From JABAAE01 sp905480545 (GTDB lineage: Bacteria; Planctomycetota; Planctomycetia; Pirellulales; Pirellulaceae), in NCBI GenBank assembly GCA_943788025.1, contig CALSOR010000003.1, positions 1-64,000 of the forward strand: a DNA stretch of 64,000 nt, written 5' to 3'. Shown here piece by piece: positions 56,013 through 64,000 of the stretch. The translations under genes and the position numbers were made by a program. Below the pieces are notes generated by a model. That model was given only the letters and a program-made list of their open reading frames with translations, was not told the DNA's origin and ran no database searches. Within the stretch, counting starts at the first letter, position 1, and every line of letters starts with the position of its first letter.

Positions 56013-56690
56013 CTAAAACGGTACTCGCAGTGCGTCACACAAAAACCGCATCAAGTTGTTTCCTTTTTTGAAATGTTCTGAGACTGTTTTAAGCAAATCG
56101 TTGGACAGTATCGTAGCTTCACCAAGCGTGGTTACACCAATAAAGTCTTTTCGTTTCAGATCAACGATCATTGGATGGTCTTTTTCGATTCCGAGTGGGG
56201 CTTTCTTTAAACTGGCACCAGCCAATTCAAAGGTGTCTTTAAAGGTTTTCGCATTGATCGCCCGTTTCCAGCGAATCGGTTCCTCTTGCATATAGCTTCG
56301 GATCTTCTTCAGTGCATCAGAGTCTGGGTGCCAGATTCCGAGGCCCAGAAAAGTTTCGCCTGGAGCGATATGAAGATAGTATCCAGGGGCGTGGACGTTC
56401 TTTCCGAACTCATGTCGAAAATGGATACCAATATTTGTTTTGTAGGGTGTTTTGTCTTTTGAGAACCGAGTGTCGCGGTACACCCGCATCAATGAGCCGC
56501 CCATTTTTTTGGGGATCGCTACAAAATGTTCACTGATTTTTTTTAGGGGAGCTGCTGCTGATTCAATAAATTCAAGACTGGGTTCTCGAACCAAGGCCTC
56601 GTATCGGTCCTTGTTTTTGTTAAACCAATCACGATTGTTATTGTTTTTGAGTTGTTTCAAAAACTTGAAAGTCTCGGATGTGAACGCCAT
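56013..56690 (-). CDS. DUF2461-family protein
   Basis: This 225-residue protein belongs to DUF2461 (TIGR02453-type). It carries the pattern Phe-Leu-Lys-Gln-Leu-Lys-x-Asn-Asn-x-Arg-Asp-Trp-Phe-x-x-Asn-Lys near the start, Arg-Asp-Thr-Arg-Phe-Ser-Lys-Asp-Lys-Thr-Pro-Tyr-Lys-Thr near residue 73, and Pro-Gly-Tyr-Tyr-Leu-His-Ile near 101. The function is unknown. It converges on the second Gfo/Idh gene. Confidence 0.9.
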   Translation of the reverse strand: MAFTSETFKFLKQLKNNNNRDWFNKNKDRYEALVREPSLEFIESAAAPLKKISEHFVAIPKKMGGSLMRVYRDTRFSKDKTPYKTNIGIHFRHEFGKNVHAPGYYLHIAPGETFLGLGIWHPDSDALKKIRSYMQEEPIRWKRAINAKTFKDTFELAGASLKKAPLGIEKDHPMIVDLKRKDFIGVTTLGEATILSNDLLKTVSEHFKKGNNLMRFLCDALRVPF

Positions 56691-57525
56691 GTATTTTCTT
56701 CTGTAGTTATTTTAAACGATGATTCGATTTTGGGTTTCTGTGCCACTGAACACAATGGGTAAGGCTGGAAAGTAAGTGTTGCAAATAGAATGCAACTTTT
56801 TTGGACATGAACTGCAAAGCTAGGCTTCGTTAGAGGATGGATTTCGTACCGGACTTTGCAACCGAAGGGGCCAGCATGTGTCCTGCAATCCGTCGCGTGG
56901 AACGGAACGAAGGTTCTTCTGTTTTTAGTGATGGGTTTGTGTCGCAATGAGTGAAAGCCAGGTTAAGCGGCACGCACTCATTCTTCTTTGAAGACATCGA
57001 ACCCAGTTCGAAGTATTTTCGGGAAGCGATCAACTGGCAGGGGCTATTTGCGAAAAGCATTGCATTGTGGGATGCGTCTTAGATCGAGAAGTCCGGTGAA
57101 AATGGAGTTTTATCGTTGAAGGGTCAGGCATCATTGGTTACGCTTCGGTCTGACATTGGGGCACGTGGTGAAAGCAAGAGCACCCAACGCTGTTGGTTCG
57201 CACACGGTTGTCGTTGACATAGCGTGGCGAAAGCAGGTCGCGACACTGAGTGTGATGCTCTATTTTCAGTCGTAAAAAGAAGTCGAACGTGAAGTTAAGG
57301 CGTTGCATTCCGTTTCAAAAAAGTTGTGTCTGGGAAGTCGACGAATAACAAAGAGTGATTTGTGCGACCAATGGTGGCATGGCTGCGGTCAAACAACTGA
57401 TCCGAAATTTCTGGCTGACATTTACTGATTTTCCGTGCTTGAGCAAAGTGGAAGCTTTAAACTACGGCAGCCGTTCGTTGTTGCGAATCAATAAAACGAG
57501 ATCCGAAGTCCTATGGGAATATTCA
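56691..57525. other. Intergenic region, possibly with a decayed gene
   Basis: This 835-base stretch has no intact gene. On the plus strand, from about 56837 to 57220, one reading frame is unusually open: it is interrupted only by TGA at about 56950 and TAG at about 57080, with runs such as Phe-Phe-Glu-Asp-Ile-Glu-Pro-Ser-Ser-Lys-Tyr-Phe. That hints at a dead gene, but no family is recognised. Confidence 0.3.
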
Positions 57526-58113
57526 ATGTCGGAAAAAAATGAAAATTTGAAGCAGATTGTCGCTAGAGCCAAGGATCATGTAAGTGATACTTTGGGTGAT
57601 CTTTGGTGGTGGTTTATGATTCGAGGCGTGATGCTCTTCTTGCTGGCCACTCTTGCCTTCGTTTGGCCACAGCAAACCGTAGGGTTACTTGTTAAGTTGT
57701 TGGGCGGCTATCTATTGTTGGACGGTTTTCTCGGAGTCATCGGAGCCTATCGTGCTCGCGACAGTCGCGGTGCACCAGTCATTGCGATTGCTGGGTTGAT
57801 TGTCGGCGCTGTCCTGCTGTTTTTGACGGGTGAAAGTATGCGATTGTTTCTGGTTTTGGTGGGTGTTTGGGCCTTGATTCAAGGCATCGGAATGTTCTTT
57901 TCAGGTCGAAGCCAGGAATCTGATGCGGAATCACGTAATCTGGTCTGTATGGCCGGAGGTGGGCTTGCGATTGCGGGCTTGATATTGCTTCTATGGCCCA
58001 ACACGGGAATTATCGCTGTTTCCTGGTTGATCGCCATCGTCACTCTGCTGATCGGATGCTTGTTGATTTTTGTTGCGACAAAACTTCGGCGCATTTCCAA
58101 ACGCCTAACTTAA
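57526..58113 (+). CDS. HdeD/DUF308-family membrane protein
   Basis: This 195-residue protein has six hydrophobic helices in three pairs, characteristic of HdeD/DUF308. The repeated Gly-Gly-Tyr-Leu-Leu-Leu-Asp-Gly and Val-Gly-Val-Trp-Ala-Leu-Ile-Gln-Gly-Ile pattern is typical. In E. coli HdeD is linked to acid resistance; the role here is unknown. The open frame extends 57 codons upstream, but that segment is not membrane-like and ATG 57526 fits the family. It is followed after 22 bases by the glycerophosphodiesterase gene, so they form an operon. Confidence 0.87.
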   Translation: MSEKNENLKQIVARAKDHVSDTLGDLWWWFMIRGVMLFLLATLAFVWPQQTVGLLVKLLGGYLLLDGFLGVIGAYRARDSRGAPVIAIAGLIVGAVLLFLTGESMRLFLVLVGVWALIQGIGMFFSGRSQESDAESRNLVCMAGGGLAIAGLILLLWPNTGIIAVSWLIAIVTLLIGCLLIFVATKLRRISKRLT

Positions 58114-58135
58114 TTTACTCAAACGGAAGTGTTTG

Positions 58136-59992
58136 ATGTTTTCAACGCCTATTCGTAGCGCGATATCCAGTCTGATTGGCTCTTGGCGCAGTCTCGTTGC
58201 AACCGACTTGCTGTTTAAGCTGCTCGCGTTTGCGGTCCTTACACCACTATTTGCCGTGTTTTGGCAATCCTTATTGTCGTTTGGCGGAGCAAGTGTGCTG
58301 TCGGATGCGGACATCGTGAGATTCTTCTCTGGTCCGTTCGGCTGGTTTTGCGGTATTTTCATGGGGGCAACGTGGTTGGCAATTGTCGCATGTGAGCTGG
58401 CGTCGCTCCTATGTATTTTGGCGGTCAAATCCTCTGGTGGGGAAACGAGTGCGACGTCGGCAGTTCATTTTGCGTACACGCGGGCAACGGGCGTGTTCGC
58501 CGTGGCATCGCGTGTGATCGGGTGGACGGTATTGGCAATATTGCCGTTCCTATTGATTTTGGGCGGCGTGTATCTTTCGTTGCTTACCCAATACGACATC
58601 AATTACTACCTGAACGAGCGACCTTCAGGATTTAAAATTGCTATTGTGATCGGCGTTGTGTTATTCGGCTGTTTGTCATGCATTTTGGTTCGGATGTTTT
58701 CCAGTTGGTTCCTTGCATTGCCGTTGGTGATTTTCGATCAGGTTCGCGCCAGTGACGCATTACGGGCAAGTCGAGATTTGATTGAGGGTAAGCGCCGAAG
58801 AGTTCTTTTTTGGATGGCGGTTTGGTTGGCTTTTGTGGTCGTATCAAATATGATCGTCACCATTTTGATCGGCGGTCTTGGCCAGCTATTTATTCCATCA
58901 GGTGTCGGATCGATCATCGTTTTGGCAGCCCGAGTGGGCTTGCTTGTCCTCCTGCTGGCGACTGGTAGTTTGGTCGTCAATTTGTTTGCGACCCTCCTGC
59001 TGGCGGGGCTGATTTTTCACGGGTATCGAGAGTTGAATCCGAACGCCAATTTATCGTTAGACAGCTTTGAAGGAGGAAAACGGGGGGAACCGAAGACAAG
59101 TGGCATTTTGTTGACTCGCCGGCGTCTGATCGTCGGCGGTGTTGTGTTGGCATTGACCGCTACATTGGTTGGGTATTGGACGCTGAGTTCTTTGAGCCTA
59201 GAAGATGATGTTCAAATCATGGCACATAGAGGGGCTTCTGCAGCAGCCCCAGAGAACACAATGGCGGCTTTTCGACAAGCGATTGCGGACGGCGCGGATT
59301 GGATCGAGTTAGATGTTCAAGAGACAGCCGATGGCCAAGTGGTTGTTGCGCATGACAGTGATTTTATGAAACTGGCTGGTAATCCGTTGAAAATCTGGGA
59401 CGCCACGTTGGCTGACTTAGCAGATATCGATATTGGTAGTTGGGTTGATCCAAAGTTCTCCGACGAGCGTACGCCGACGCTGTCGAGTGTATTACGCCTG
59501 TGCAAGGGTAAGATCGGGGTCAATATTGAATTGAAGTACTACGGCCACGACCAGCAACTTGAGAAACGAGTTGTCGATATCGTCGAAGCAGAAAAAATGG
59601 TTGATCAAGTTATGATCATGTCATTGAAGCCGGCGGGTGTCGCAAAGGTCAAGGCTTTGCGACCGAATTGGCGTTGTGGACTGTTGCTGTCGGTATACGT
59701 CGGAAATTTGGAAAACATCGAAGCGGATTTCTTAGCTGTGAACTCGGATTTTGTCACTCGTAACTTTATTCGTCGCGCTCACCAGGTGGGCAAGAAAGTC
59801 TTTGTCTGGACGGTTAATGATGCGGTCACGATGTCACAATTGCTGAATCGAAAAGTGGACGGGATTCTGACGGATCGTCCGGATTTGGCCAAACGAGTCT
59901 TACAGGAAAGATCTAGCCTCAGCAGTGTTGAAAGGTTGCTCGCAGAGGTTGCGGTTTTGTTTAACCAAACACTCCCGAGATCAGAGCAGTGA
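58136..59992 (+). CDS. Membrane-anchored glycerophosphodiester phosphodiesterase
   Basis: This roughly 618-residue protein has a polytopic N-terminal half (residues about 1-345, seven or eight helices, GPDPase membrane-domain type) and a C-terminal GDPD domain. The catalytic domain starts Met-Ala-His364-Arg-Gly-Ala-Ser and continues with Pro-Glu-Asn-Thr, Glu-Leu-Asp-Val-Gln and Val-Ala-His-Asp, the metal and acid/base residues of the family. It hydrolyses glycerophosphodiesters to glycerol-3-phosphate and an alcohol, so it may remodel lipids or scavenge phosphate. The frame is open to a TTG three bases upstream; ATG 58136 is used. The upstream neighbour is the HdeD-like gene. Confidence 0.92.
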   Translation: MFSTPIRSAISSLIGSWRSLVATDLLFKLLAFAVLTPLFAVFWQSLLSFGGASVLSDADIVRFFSGPFGWFCGIFMGATWLAIVACELASLLCILAVKSSGGETSATSAVHFAYTRATGVFAVASRVIGWTVLAILPFLLILGGVYLSLLTQYDINYYLNERPSGFKIAIVIGVVLFGCLSCILVRMFSSWFLALPLVIFDQVRASDALRASRDLIEGKRRRVLFWMAVWLAFVVVSNMIVTILIGGLGQLFIPSGVGSIIVLAARVGLLVLLLATGSLVVNLFATLLLAGLIFHGYRELNPNANLSLDSFEGGKRGEPKTSGILLTRRRLIVGGVVLALTATLVGYWTLSSLSLEDDVQIMAHRGASAAAPENTMAAFRQAIADGADWIELDVQETADGQVVVAHDSDFMKLAGNPLKIWDATLADLADIDIGSWVDPKFSDERTPTLSSVLRLCKGKIGVNIELKYYGHDQQLEKRVVDIVEAEKMVDQVMIMSLKPAGVAKVKALRPNWRCGLLLSVYVGNLENIEADFLAVNSDFVTRNFIRRAHQVGKKVFVWTVNDAVTMSQLLNRKVDGILTDRPDLAKRVLQERSSLSSVERLLAEVAVLFNQTLPRSEQ

Positions 59993-60421
59993 GATTGGTT
60001 GTTGTTGGGAATTGTTTGGGTTTCGGTCAATCGAGTTCCGGTCGCGATGTTGCTGCAGAACAGCTCCGACGCAACGTCGAGATTCGAAACGGATCAAGAT
60101 TTGCGGGTAAAGAATTGTCTCTCTCGCGTTGGTTAGTATCAAATGACGGGAGACCCATGACTTTGAGCTGAAAAATGGGTTTCAAATAGAAAAATCACTC
60201 GCAATCCAGTCGATCCTATTGACCCGAGCCAATTGCCCGTTTTTACTGAAGGCGTCGATTCACCGGTGATTAAAAGGCACTCGGTAACGGTTGTTGGATG
60301 GGAAGGCTACCCTAAAATAGCCTACGCGAAGAACGGCTGGCATTGATTGGAAACCGTTTCAATTGATGTCCGAAAACTGAGTTAACTTTCCAGTAAGAGT
60401 CATGAGAAATTAAGGCTTTAA
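59993..60421. other. Intergenic region without recognisable genes
   Basis: There are 429 bases between two rightward genes. Short frames are not convincing, and no terminator hairpin with a T-run is clear. Confidence 0.4.
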
Positions 60422-61174
60422 ATGTCACAGGCACCCACGCTTTCTCCGAGGAAACCATTGGAAAACACCCGCCAATTAAGTTTTTGGACCATCGCTCTGT
60501 TTATGACTATTTTGCCAGGCATTTTGTTTATTGGTGCCGCATTTTACATCCAGGAAAGCTATTCCGCGTCTCGTGAGGAAAAAAATCAAAATTTAAACGA
60601 GTGGCAGCCTTTATTTGACGGCAGGTCCCTTGCTGGCTGGGAAGGCAAAAAAGACGTATTCCGAGTAGAAGAAAATGCCATCGTTGCAGGGAATTTAAAG
60701 GAAAAAATACCAAACAACGAATTCCTTTGTGCAGAGAAGTCGTATCGCAATTTTGAATTGCGACTAAAGGCTAAGTTGATTGGCGAGGGGCAAAATGCTG
60801 GAATCCAGTTCCGAAGCGTGAGAATTCCAAATCACCACGAAATGAATGGCTACCAGTGTGATATGGGGCAGATGGGGGATCGGTCGATCTGGGGGGCACT
60901 CTATGATGAATCTCGCAGGCGAAAGTTCCTGGCCCAGGGAGACAAAACCAGAACCGGGGCAGCAACGAAAAAAGACGACTGGAATGATTTGATAATCCGC
61001 TGCGAAGAAAAGCGAATTCAAATTTGGTTGAATGGATACCGGACCGTTGACTTTATGGAAACGGACGATGATATCCGCGAGACAGGACTAATTGGCTTGC
61101 AAATTCATGGTGGAAAACCAGCCGAAGCCTGGTACAAAGACATCAAAATCAAACCTTTGCCGGACCATTCATAA
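60422..61174 (+). CDS. DUF1080 (3-keto-disaccharide hydrolase-like) protein with N-terminal membrane anchor
   Basis: This 250-residue protein has a short cytoplasmic leader, a membrane helix at about 21-43, and a DUF1080 lectin-like jelly-roll domain. The family signatures Pro-Leu-Phe-Asp-Gly-Arg-Ser-Leu-Ala-Gly-Trp-Glu-Gly, Asn-Ala-Gly-Ile-Gln-Phe-Arg-Ser and Trp-Asn-Asp-Leu-Ile-Ile-Arg-Cys are easily seen. Related proteins hydrolyse 3-keto sugars made by Gfo/Idh-type oxidoreductases, two of which lie in this window. It faces the periplasm. It is a single gene. Confidence 0.9.
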   Translation: MSQAPTLSPRKPLENTRQLSFWTIALFMTILPGILFIGAAFYIQESYSASREEKNQNLNEWQPLFDGRSLAGWEGKKDVFRVEENAIVAGNLKEKIPNNEFLCAEKSYRNFELRLKAKLIGEGQNAGIQFRSVRIPNHHEMNGYQCDMGQMGDRSIWGALYDESRRRKFLAQGDKTRTGAATKKDDWNDLIIRCEEKRIQIWLNGYRTVDFMETDDDIRETGLIGLQIHGGKPAEAWYKDIKIKPLPDHS

Positions 61175-61298
61175 TTGAAAGGTTTGAAAACGAATGGAAC
61201 TCAGTTGTTGAGATTCTTCGTCTCAAGTCATTGAATTTTGAAAATGATAGTGAAATCAAAACCCTAAACTAAAGATAGAATCTTCAGAGTAGACATCC

Positions 61299-61925
61299 AT
61301 GGAACGGAACATCAATTTTATTTACTTTGACCTTGGCAACGTGATACTAAATTTTGATCACGATTTAGCCTGCCAAAACATTGCGGGTTTATGTGGAATT
61401 GAGGCAGAAAAAGTTCGACAACTGGTATTCGAGTCTGAGCTGCAGCATCGATACGAATCGGGACAGGTTACCACTGTCGAATTTTATGAAGAGTTCTGCA
61501 AGCAGACGGGGACGCAGCCAAATTTGGGCGAGCTCTGTTATGCAGCGAGTTCGATATTCAAATTGAACGTTCCGGTGGTTTCTGTGATTTCACAATTGAA
61601 ATTTGCTGGGCATCGACTTGGAATTCTATCCAATACCTGCGAAGCACATTGGGAGTATGCGACGAAAAAACCATTTGGAATTCTCAATGATTTCTTTGAC
61701 GTGGTCGCGCTCAGCTATGAAATTGGGAGTATGAAACCGGAACCTGAAATATATCAGCGGGCAATTGAGATGGCGGGCGTCGGTGCGGGAGAGATCTTTT
61801 TTATGGATGATCGCCCTGAGAACGTCGCAGCTGCATGTGACGCTGGGATGGATTCCGTTGTTTTCGAGAGCCCGGAGCAGTTGTTCAATGAATTGCGAAT
61901 ACGAAATATCGCAATCAATTCATGA
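61299..61925 (+). CDS. HAD-superfamily (subfamily IA) hydrolase
   Basis: This 208-residue cytoplasmic phosphatase-like protein has motif I Tyr-Phe-Asp11-Leu-Gly-Asn-Val, motif II Leu-Ser-Asn-Thr-Cys-Glu, motif III Lys-Pro-Glu-Pro-Glu-Ile-Tyr and motif IV Phe-Met-Asp-Asp-Arg-Pro-Glu-Asn-Val. The Gly-Asn in motif I, replacing the second Asp-Gly, is common in the YihX/epoxide-hydrolase-like branch. The substrate is unknown. It starts 124 bases after the DUF1080 gene and may be a separate unit. Confidence 0.9.
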   Translation: MERNINFIYFDLGNVILNFDHDLACQNIAGLCGIEAEKVRQLVFESELQHRYESGQVTTVEFYEEFCKQTGTQPNLGELCYAASSIFKLNVPVVSVISQLKFAGHRLGILSNTCEAHWEYATKKPFGILNDFFDVVALSYEIGSMKPEPEIYQRAIEMAGVGAGEIFFMDDRPENVAAACDAGMDSVVFESPEQLFNELRIRNIAINS

Positions 61926-62040
61926 TTGGTGGGTTCGGACAGCAAATAGAATTGAAAGTTTAGGTGTCGATGCTCATTCGGATCAACTAAGTTCATTCGC
62001 ATCCACCAATTCGTGATGGCGATAGGAAACCAAAGGTACT

Positions 62041-63885
62041 TTATTTCGCTTGTGCTGCGGCGAGCTTTTTTGCCATATCGCTGTGATACGCTGCTTTTTC
62101 AACGTCTTTGCTATTTTGATACGCTTTCGCGAGCCATGCGTGAGCCAGTTGTGATCCAGGATCAAGTTCTAGAATGCGTTGCGCTGTTTTCATTCCTTCG
62201 CCGTATTTTTGAAGTTGAGTGCAGACATCAACGAATCCACGTAACGTTTCCGGTCTGGAATCGTTTACTGCGATCAGCCGTTTGTAATACTGGTACGCTT
62301 CGGCGATTCGATTTGACTCTTGCAAGGAAAAAGCGATTCCCGCCAACAGGAACTCGTCCTTTGGATTCCCTTGCAGCAACTTTTTCCAAAGAATCAGTGC
62401 GTTGTCTTGTTCTCCCTGTGCCCAGTAAAGTTGCGCTAAAGCCTCGTTGAGAAGTAGGTCGTCGTCGGCCGGGGGATGGAAATACTGAAGTCCTTCCATC
62501 GCTTTTTCAATGACTTGCGGATCTCGAGAGAAATAGGCCTTCTCCGCGAGCGAAATTGTTTTTGCTCGAGCCAATTCGACGATTGGGATTTGGCCATCAG
62601 ACCAGATACGAAAACCTTCGACATCTGTGGATTCATATTTGAAAGGTTTGCCCGGGAGTTGAACTCGGTGGTCCGTTTGCGGTGTATGCGGAACATCACC
62701 TGCATTGAGCTTTGGCATATGGCATTGAATGCAGGAATCTTTTGGAGATTTAACCAGACGTTCGGGCGTCGCTAATCCACAATTGGGTTGATCATCGTCC
62801 TGGTGACATTCGAGACATTGATCTCGGTAAAACTCGATTCTGCCATCTTCTTTTGGTGACTTGTGCGGGTCATGGCATGAGATGCAACCCATTGCACCGC
62901 TGCTTTCGGTGAAACATTTGCTTTGTCGCATTTGTTCAACTTGACTGACTGCCTCCGTTTTCCCATCGATCGCTTTCCCGGATTTCAAAAACGGCACCCA
63001 AATGTCTGAAATAAACATACCGGGTCGAAAATCGTATTCACTTCGTCCGTATCGAGTTACGCGATTTTCTCCCTGCAGGTGACACTGGTAACAGACCGCG
63101 TCCCGTTTTTCCGGCGAGAGATTTATGGGATTTACGATCGGATCCACGTCATCCGGTTTCCGCGAAGTCGCGTTGTGAAATTCAATATGTGACTTCGCCG
63201 GGCCGTGGCATCTTTCGCATCCAATCGCAAGTTCGCGAAATGGCTTAACTTCATCAAACGTGTTTCTTTGGTTGGGGACGGGGTTCATCGTTCCTGCATG
63301 ACACGCCAAGCAGCCGTCAGACGCCATCCGCTCAAACCGCGGATGTGCGGGGGGATTGTAACCGGGAGAAAGATCCCATTTTTTTGACTTTCCATACCAC
63401 GTGACTGGGGATTGAAAGAGCTTGCCATCACGGAACACAAAGTAGCTACAACCACGTGTGCCTGAACCGCAGGTAAAATCAATGACTTCATCATGACTCA
63501 CGATTTCGACATTCGTTTTGTCGCTTACGATTTCCCTATGAACAACATTGTCGACATCGCGTTGGACTGCGTAAGCCAAACCGATTGCCGCTTCGAATTT
63601 AGGTTCGGAGATGTAGTCTTCGATGGACGATTGACGCGTCAGAGACATCGATTGAGACATCGCATGCGATTCATAGTCCTTCATGATATCCGCATGGCAT
63701 TCACGGCAAGACTCACTGCCGACGTAATCCTGAGAAACCGGTTTCGGATGGACAAAATTCGATCGTTTTGCCCGCGATTTACTCGATGATTTTGCGACTG
63801 GATTTTTCTTGGACGGGCCACAACTAAGAAACGTAATCAGTCCGGAGAAAACTGCTACAAAGAAAAAGAGAGGAAGGCGTTTCAT
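62041..63885 (-). CDS. Seven-haem cytochrome c lipoprotein with C-terminal TPR domain
   Basis: This 614-residue exported protein has a lipoprotein-like signal, with candidate lipidated Cys22 in Phe-Leu-Ser-Cys. Seven CxxCH haem motifs follow in order: Cys-Arg-Glu-Cys-His, Cys-Leu-Ala-Cys-His, Cys-Glu-Arg-Cys-His, Cys-Tyr-Gln-Cys-His, Cys-Ile-Ser-Cys-His, Cys-Leu-Glu-Cys-His and Cys-Ile-Gln-Cys-His. The arrangement resembles cytochrome c554-type multihaem proteins. The C-terminal 150 residues carry tetratricopeptide repeats. It probably sits in the periplasm as an electron-transfer hub or oxidoreductase. It is convergent with the HAD gene. Confidence 0.92.
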   Translation of the reverse strand: MKRLPLFFFVAVFSGLITFLSCGPSKKNPVAKSSSKSRAKRSNFVHPKPVSQDYVGSESCRECHADIMKDYESHAMSQSMSLTRQSSIEDYISEPKFEAAIGLAYAVQRDVDNVVHREIVSDKTNVEIVSHDEVIDFTCGSGTRGCSYFVFRDGKLFQSPVTWYGKSKKWDLSPGYNPPAHPRFERMASDGCLACHAGTMNPVPNQRNTFDEVKPFRELAIGCERCHGPAKSHIEFHNATSRKPDDVDPIVNPINLSPEKRDAVCYQCHLQGENRVTRYGRSEYDFRPGMFISDIWVPFLKSGKAIDGKTEAVSQVEQMRQSKCFTESSGAMGCISCHDPHKSPKEDGRIEFYRDQCLECHQDDDQPNCGLATPERLVKSPKDSCIQCHMPKLNAGDVPHTPQTDHRVQLPGKPFKYESTDVEGFRIWSDGQIPIVELARAKTISLAEKAYFSRDPQVIEKAMEGLQYFHPPADDDLLLNEALAQLYWAQGEQDNALILWKKLLQGNPKDEFLLAGIAFSLQESNRIAEAYQYYKRLIAVNDSRPETLRGFVDVCTQLQKYGEGMKTAQRILELDPGSQLAHAWLAKAYQNSKDVEKAAYHSDMAKKLAAAQAK

Positions 63886-64000
63886 GTTGGAGCCGTGGAA
63901 AGGCGAAGTGATTTCTTATTCTTATACGAAATGATAATGTGATTTGCTCGCCGATCTTGAGATCATTATGCCCAGAGCGTTTGCTTGTGATTTCACTGGC

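Noticed and set aside
59989..60171. 60-codon frame after the glycerophosphodiesterase gene
   Set aside because: It overlaps the stop of the preceding gene and has no recognisable features.

Overview
The window looks like chromosomal DNA from a marine-type planctomycete (Pirellulales-like). This is inferred from gene families typical of that group: two DUF1592/DUF1552 (PSD/PSCyt cytochrome plus HxxSHH) gene pairs, a very large Pirellula/Verrucomicrobium-type haem protein, a type I sulfatase, two Tat-exported Gfo/Idh/MocA oxidoreductases, a DUF1080 protein and a degenerate J-domain-like protein. Intergenic gaps are wide (up to about 1.1 kb), operons are short, and the genes lie on both strands in alternating blocks.

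Layout. 0.3-4.7 kb: tRNA-Phe, corA, a DUF2809 membrane protein, and a translationally coupled RimK-type ligase and AstE/AspA-type deacylase. 4.7-5.6 kb: a decayed BlaI/BlaR1 pair. 5.7-9.4 kb: a DUF1592/DUF1552 pair whose signal peptide is out of frame with its body. 9.6-11.5 kb: an internal fragment of an IS5-type transposase abutting a thioredoxin-like gene. 12-24 kb: Gfo/Idh oxidoreductase, secreted HAD phosphatase, 1070-residue cytochrome/discoidin protein, and a second DUF1552/DUF1592 pair in reversed order. 24-29 kb: formyltransferase-like protein, stand-alone UvrA paralogue, J-like membrane protein. 29-34 kb: sucA-sucB of the 2-oxoglutarate dehydrogenase complex. 34-46 kb: glycosyltransferase-like protein, pyruvate kinase, an EF-hand/deiodinase-like gene with an in-frame UGA, ACT-domain protein, small membrane protein, repeat-protein and low-complexity secreted proteins. 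46-54 kb: Nramp-family transporter, sulfatase, UPF0173 hydrolase, pgi and gpmI. 54-64 kb: second Gfo/Idh oxidoreductase, DUF2461, HdeD-like protein, membrane-anchored glycerophosphodiesterase, DUF1080, HAD hydrolase and a seven-haem cytochrome lipoprotein.

Central metabolism is represented by pyk, pgi, gpmI and sucAB. Most of the rest is exported: periplasmic cytochromes, oxidoreductases and hydrolases of the kind planctomycetes are thought to use on complex polymers.

The standout is at 38.07-39.40 kb. Two apparent ORFs are in the same frame and separated only by one TGA. That TGA sits exactly where iodothyronine deiodinases carry selenocysteine, and it is followed at the right distance by a hairpin that fits the bacterial SECIS pattern. 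I interpret this as a single secreted Ca2+-binding (EF-hand) deiodinase-like selenoprotein that automatic gene calling would split in two.
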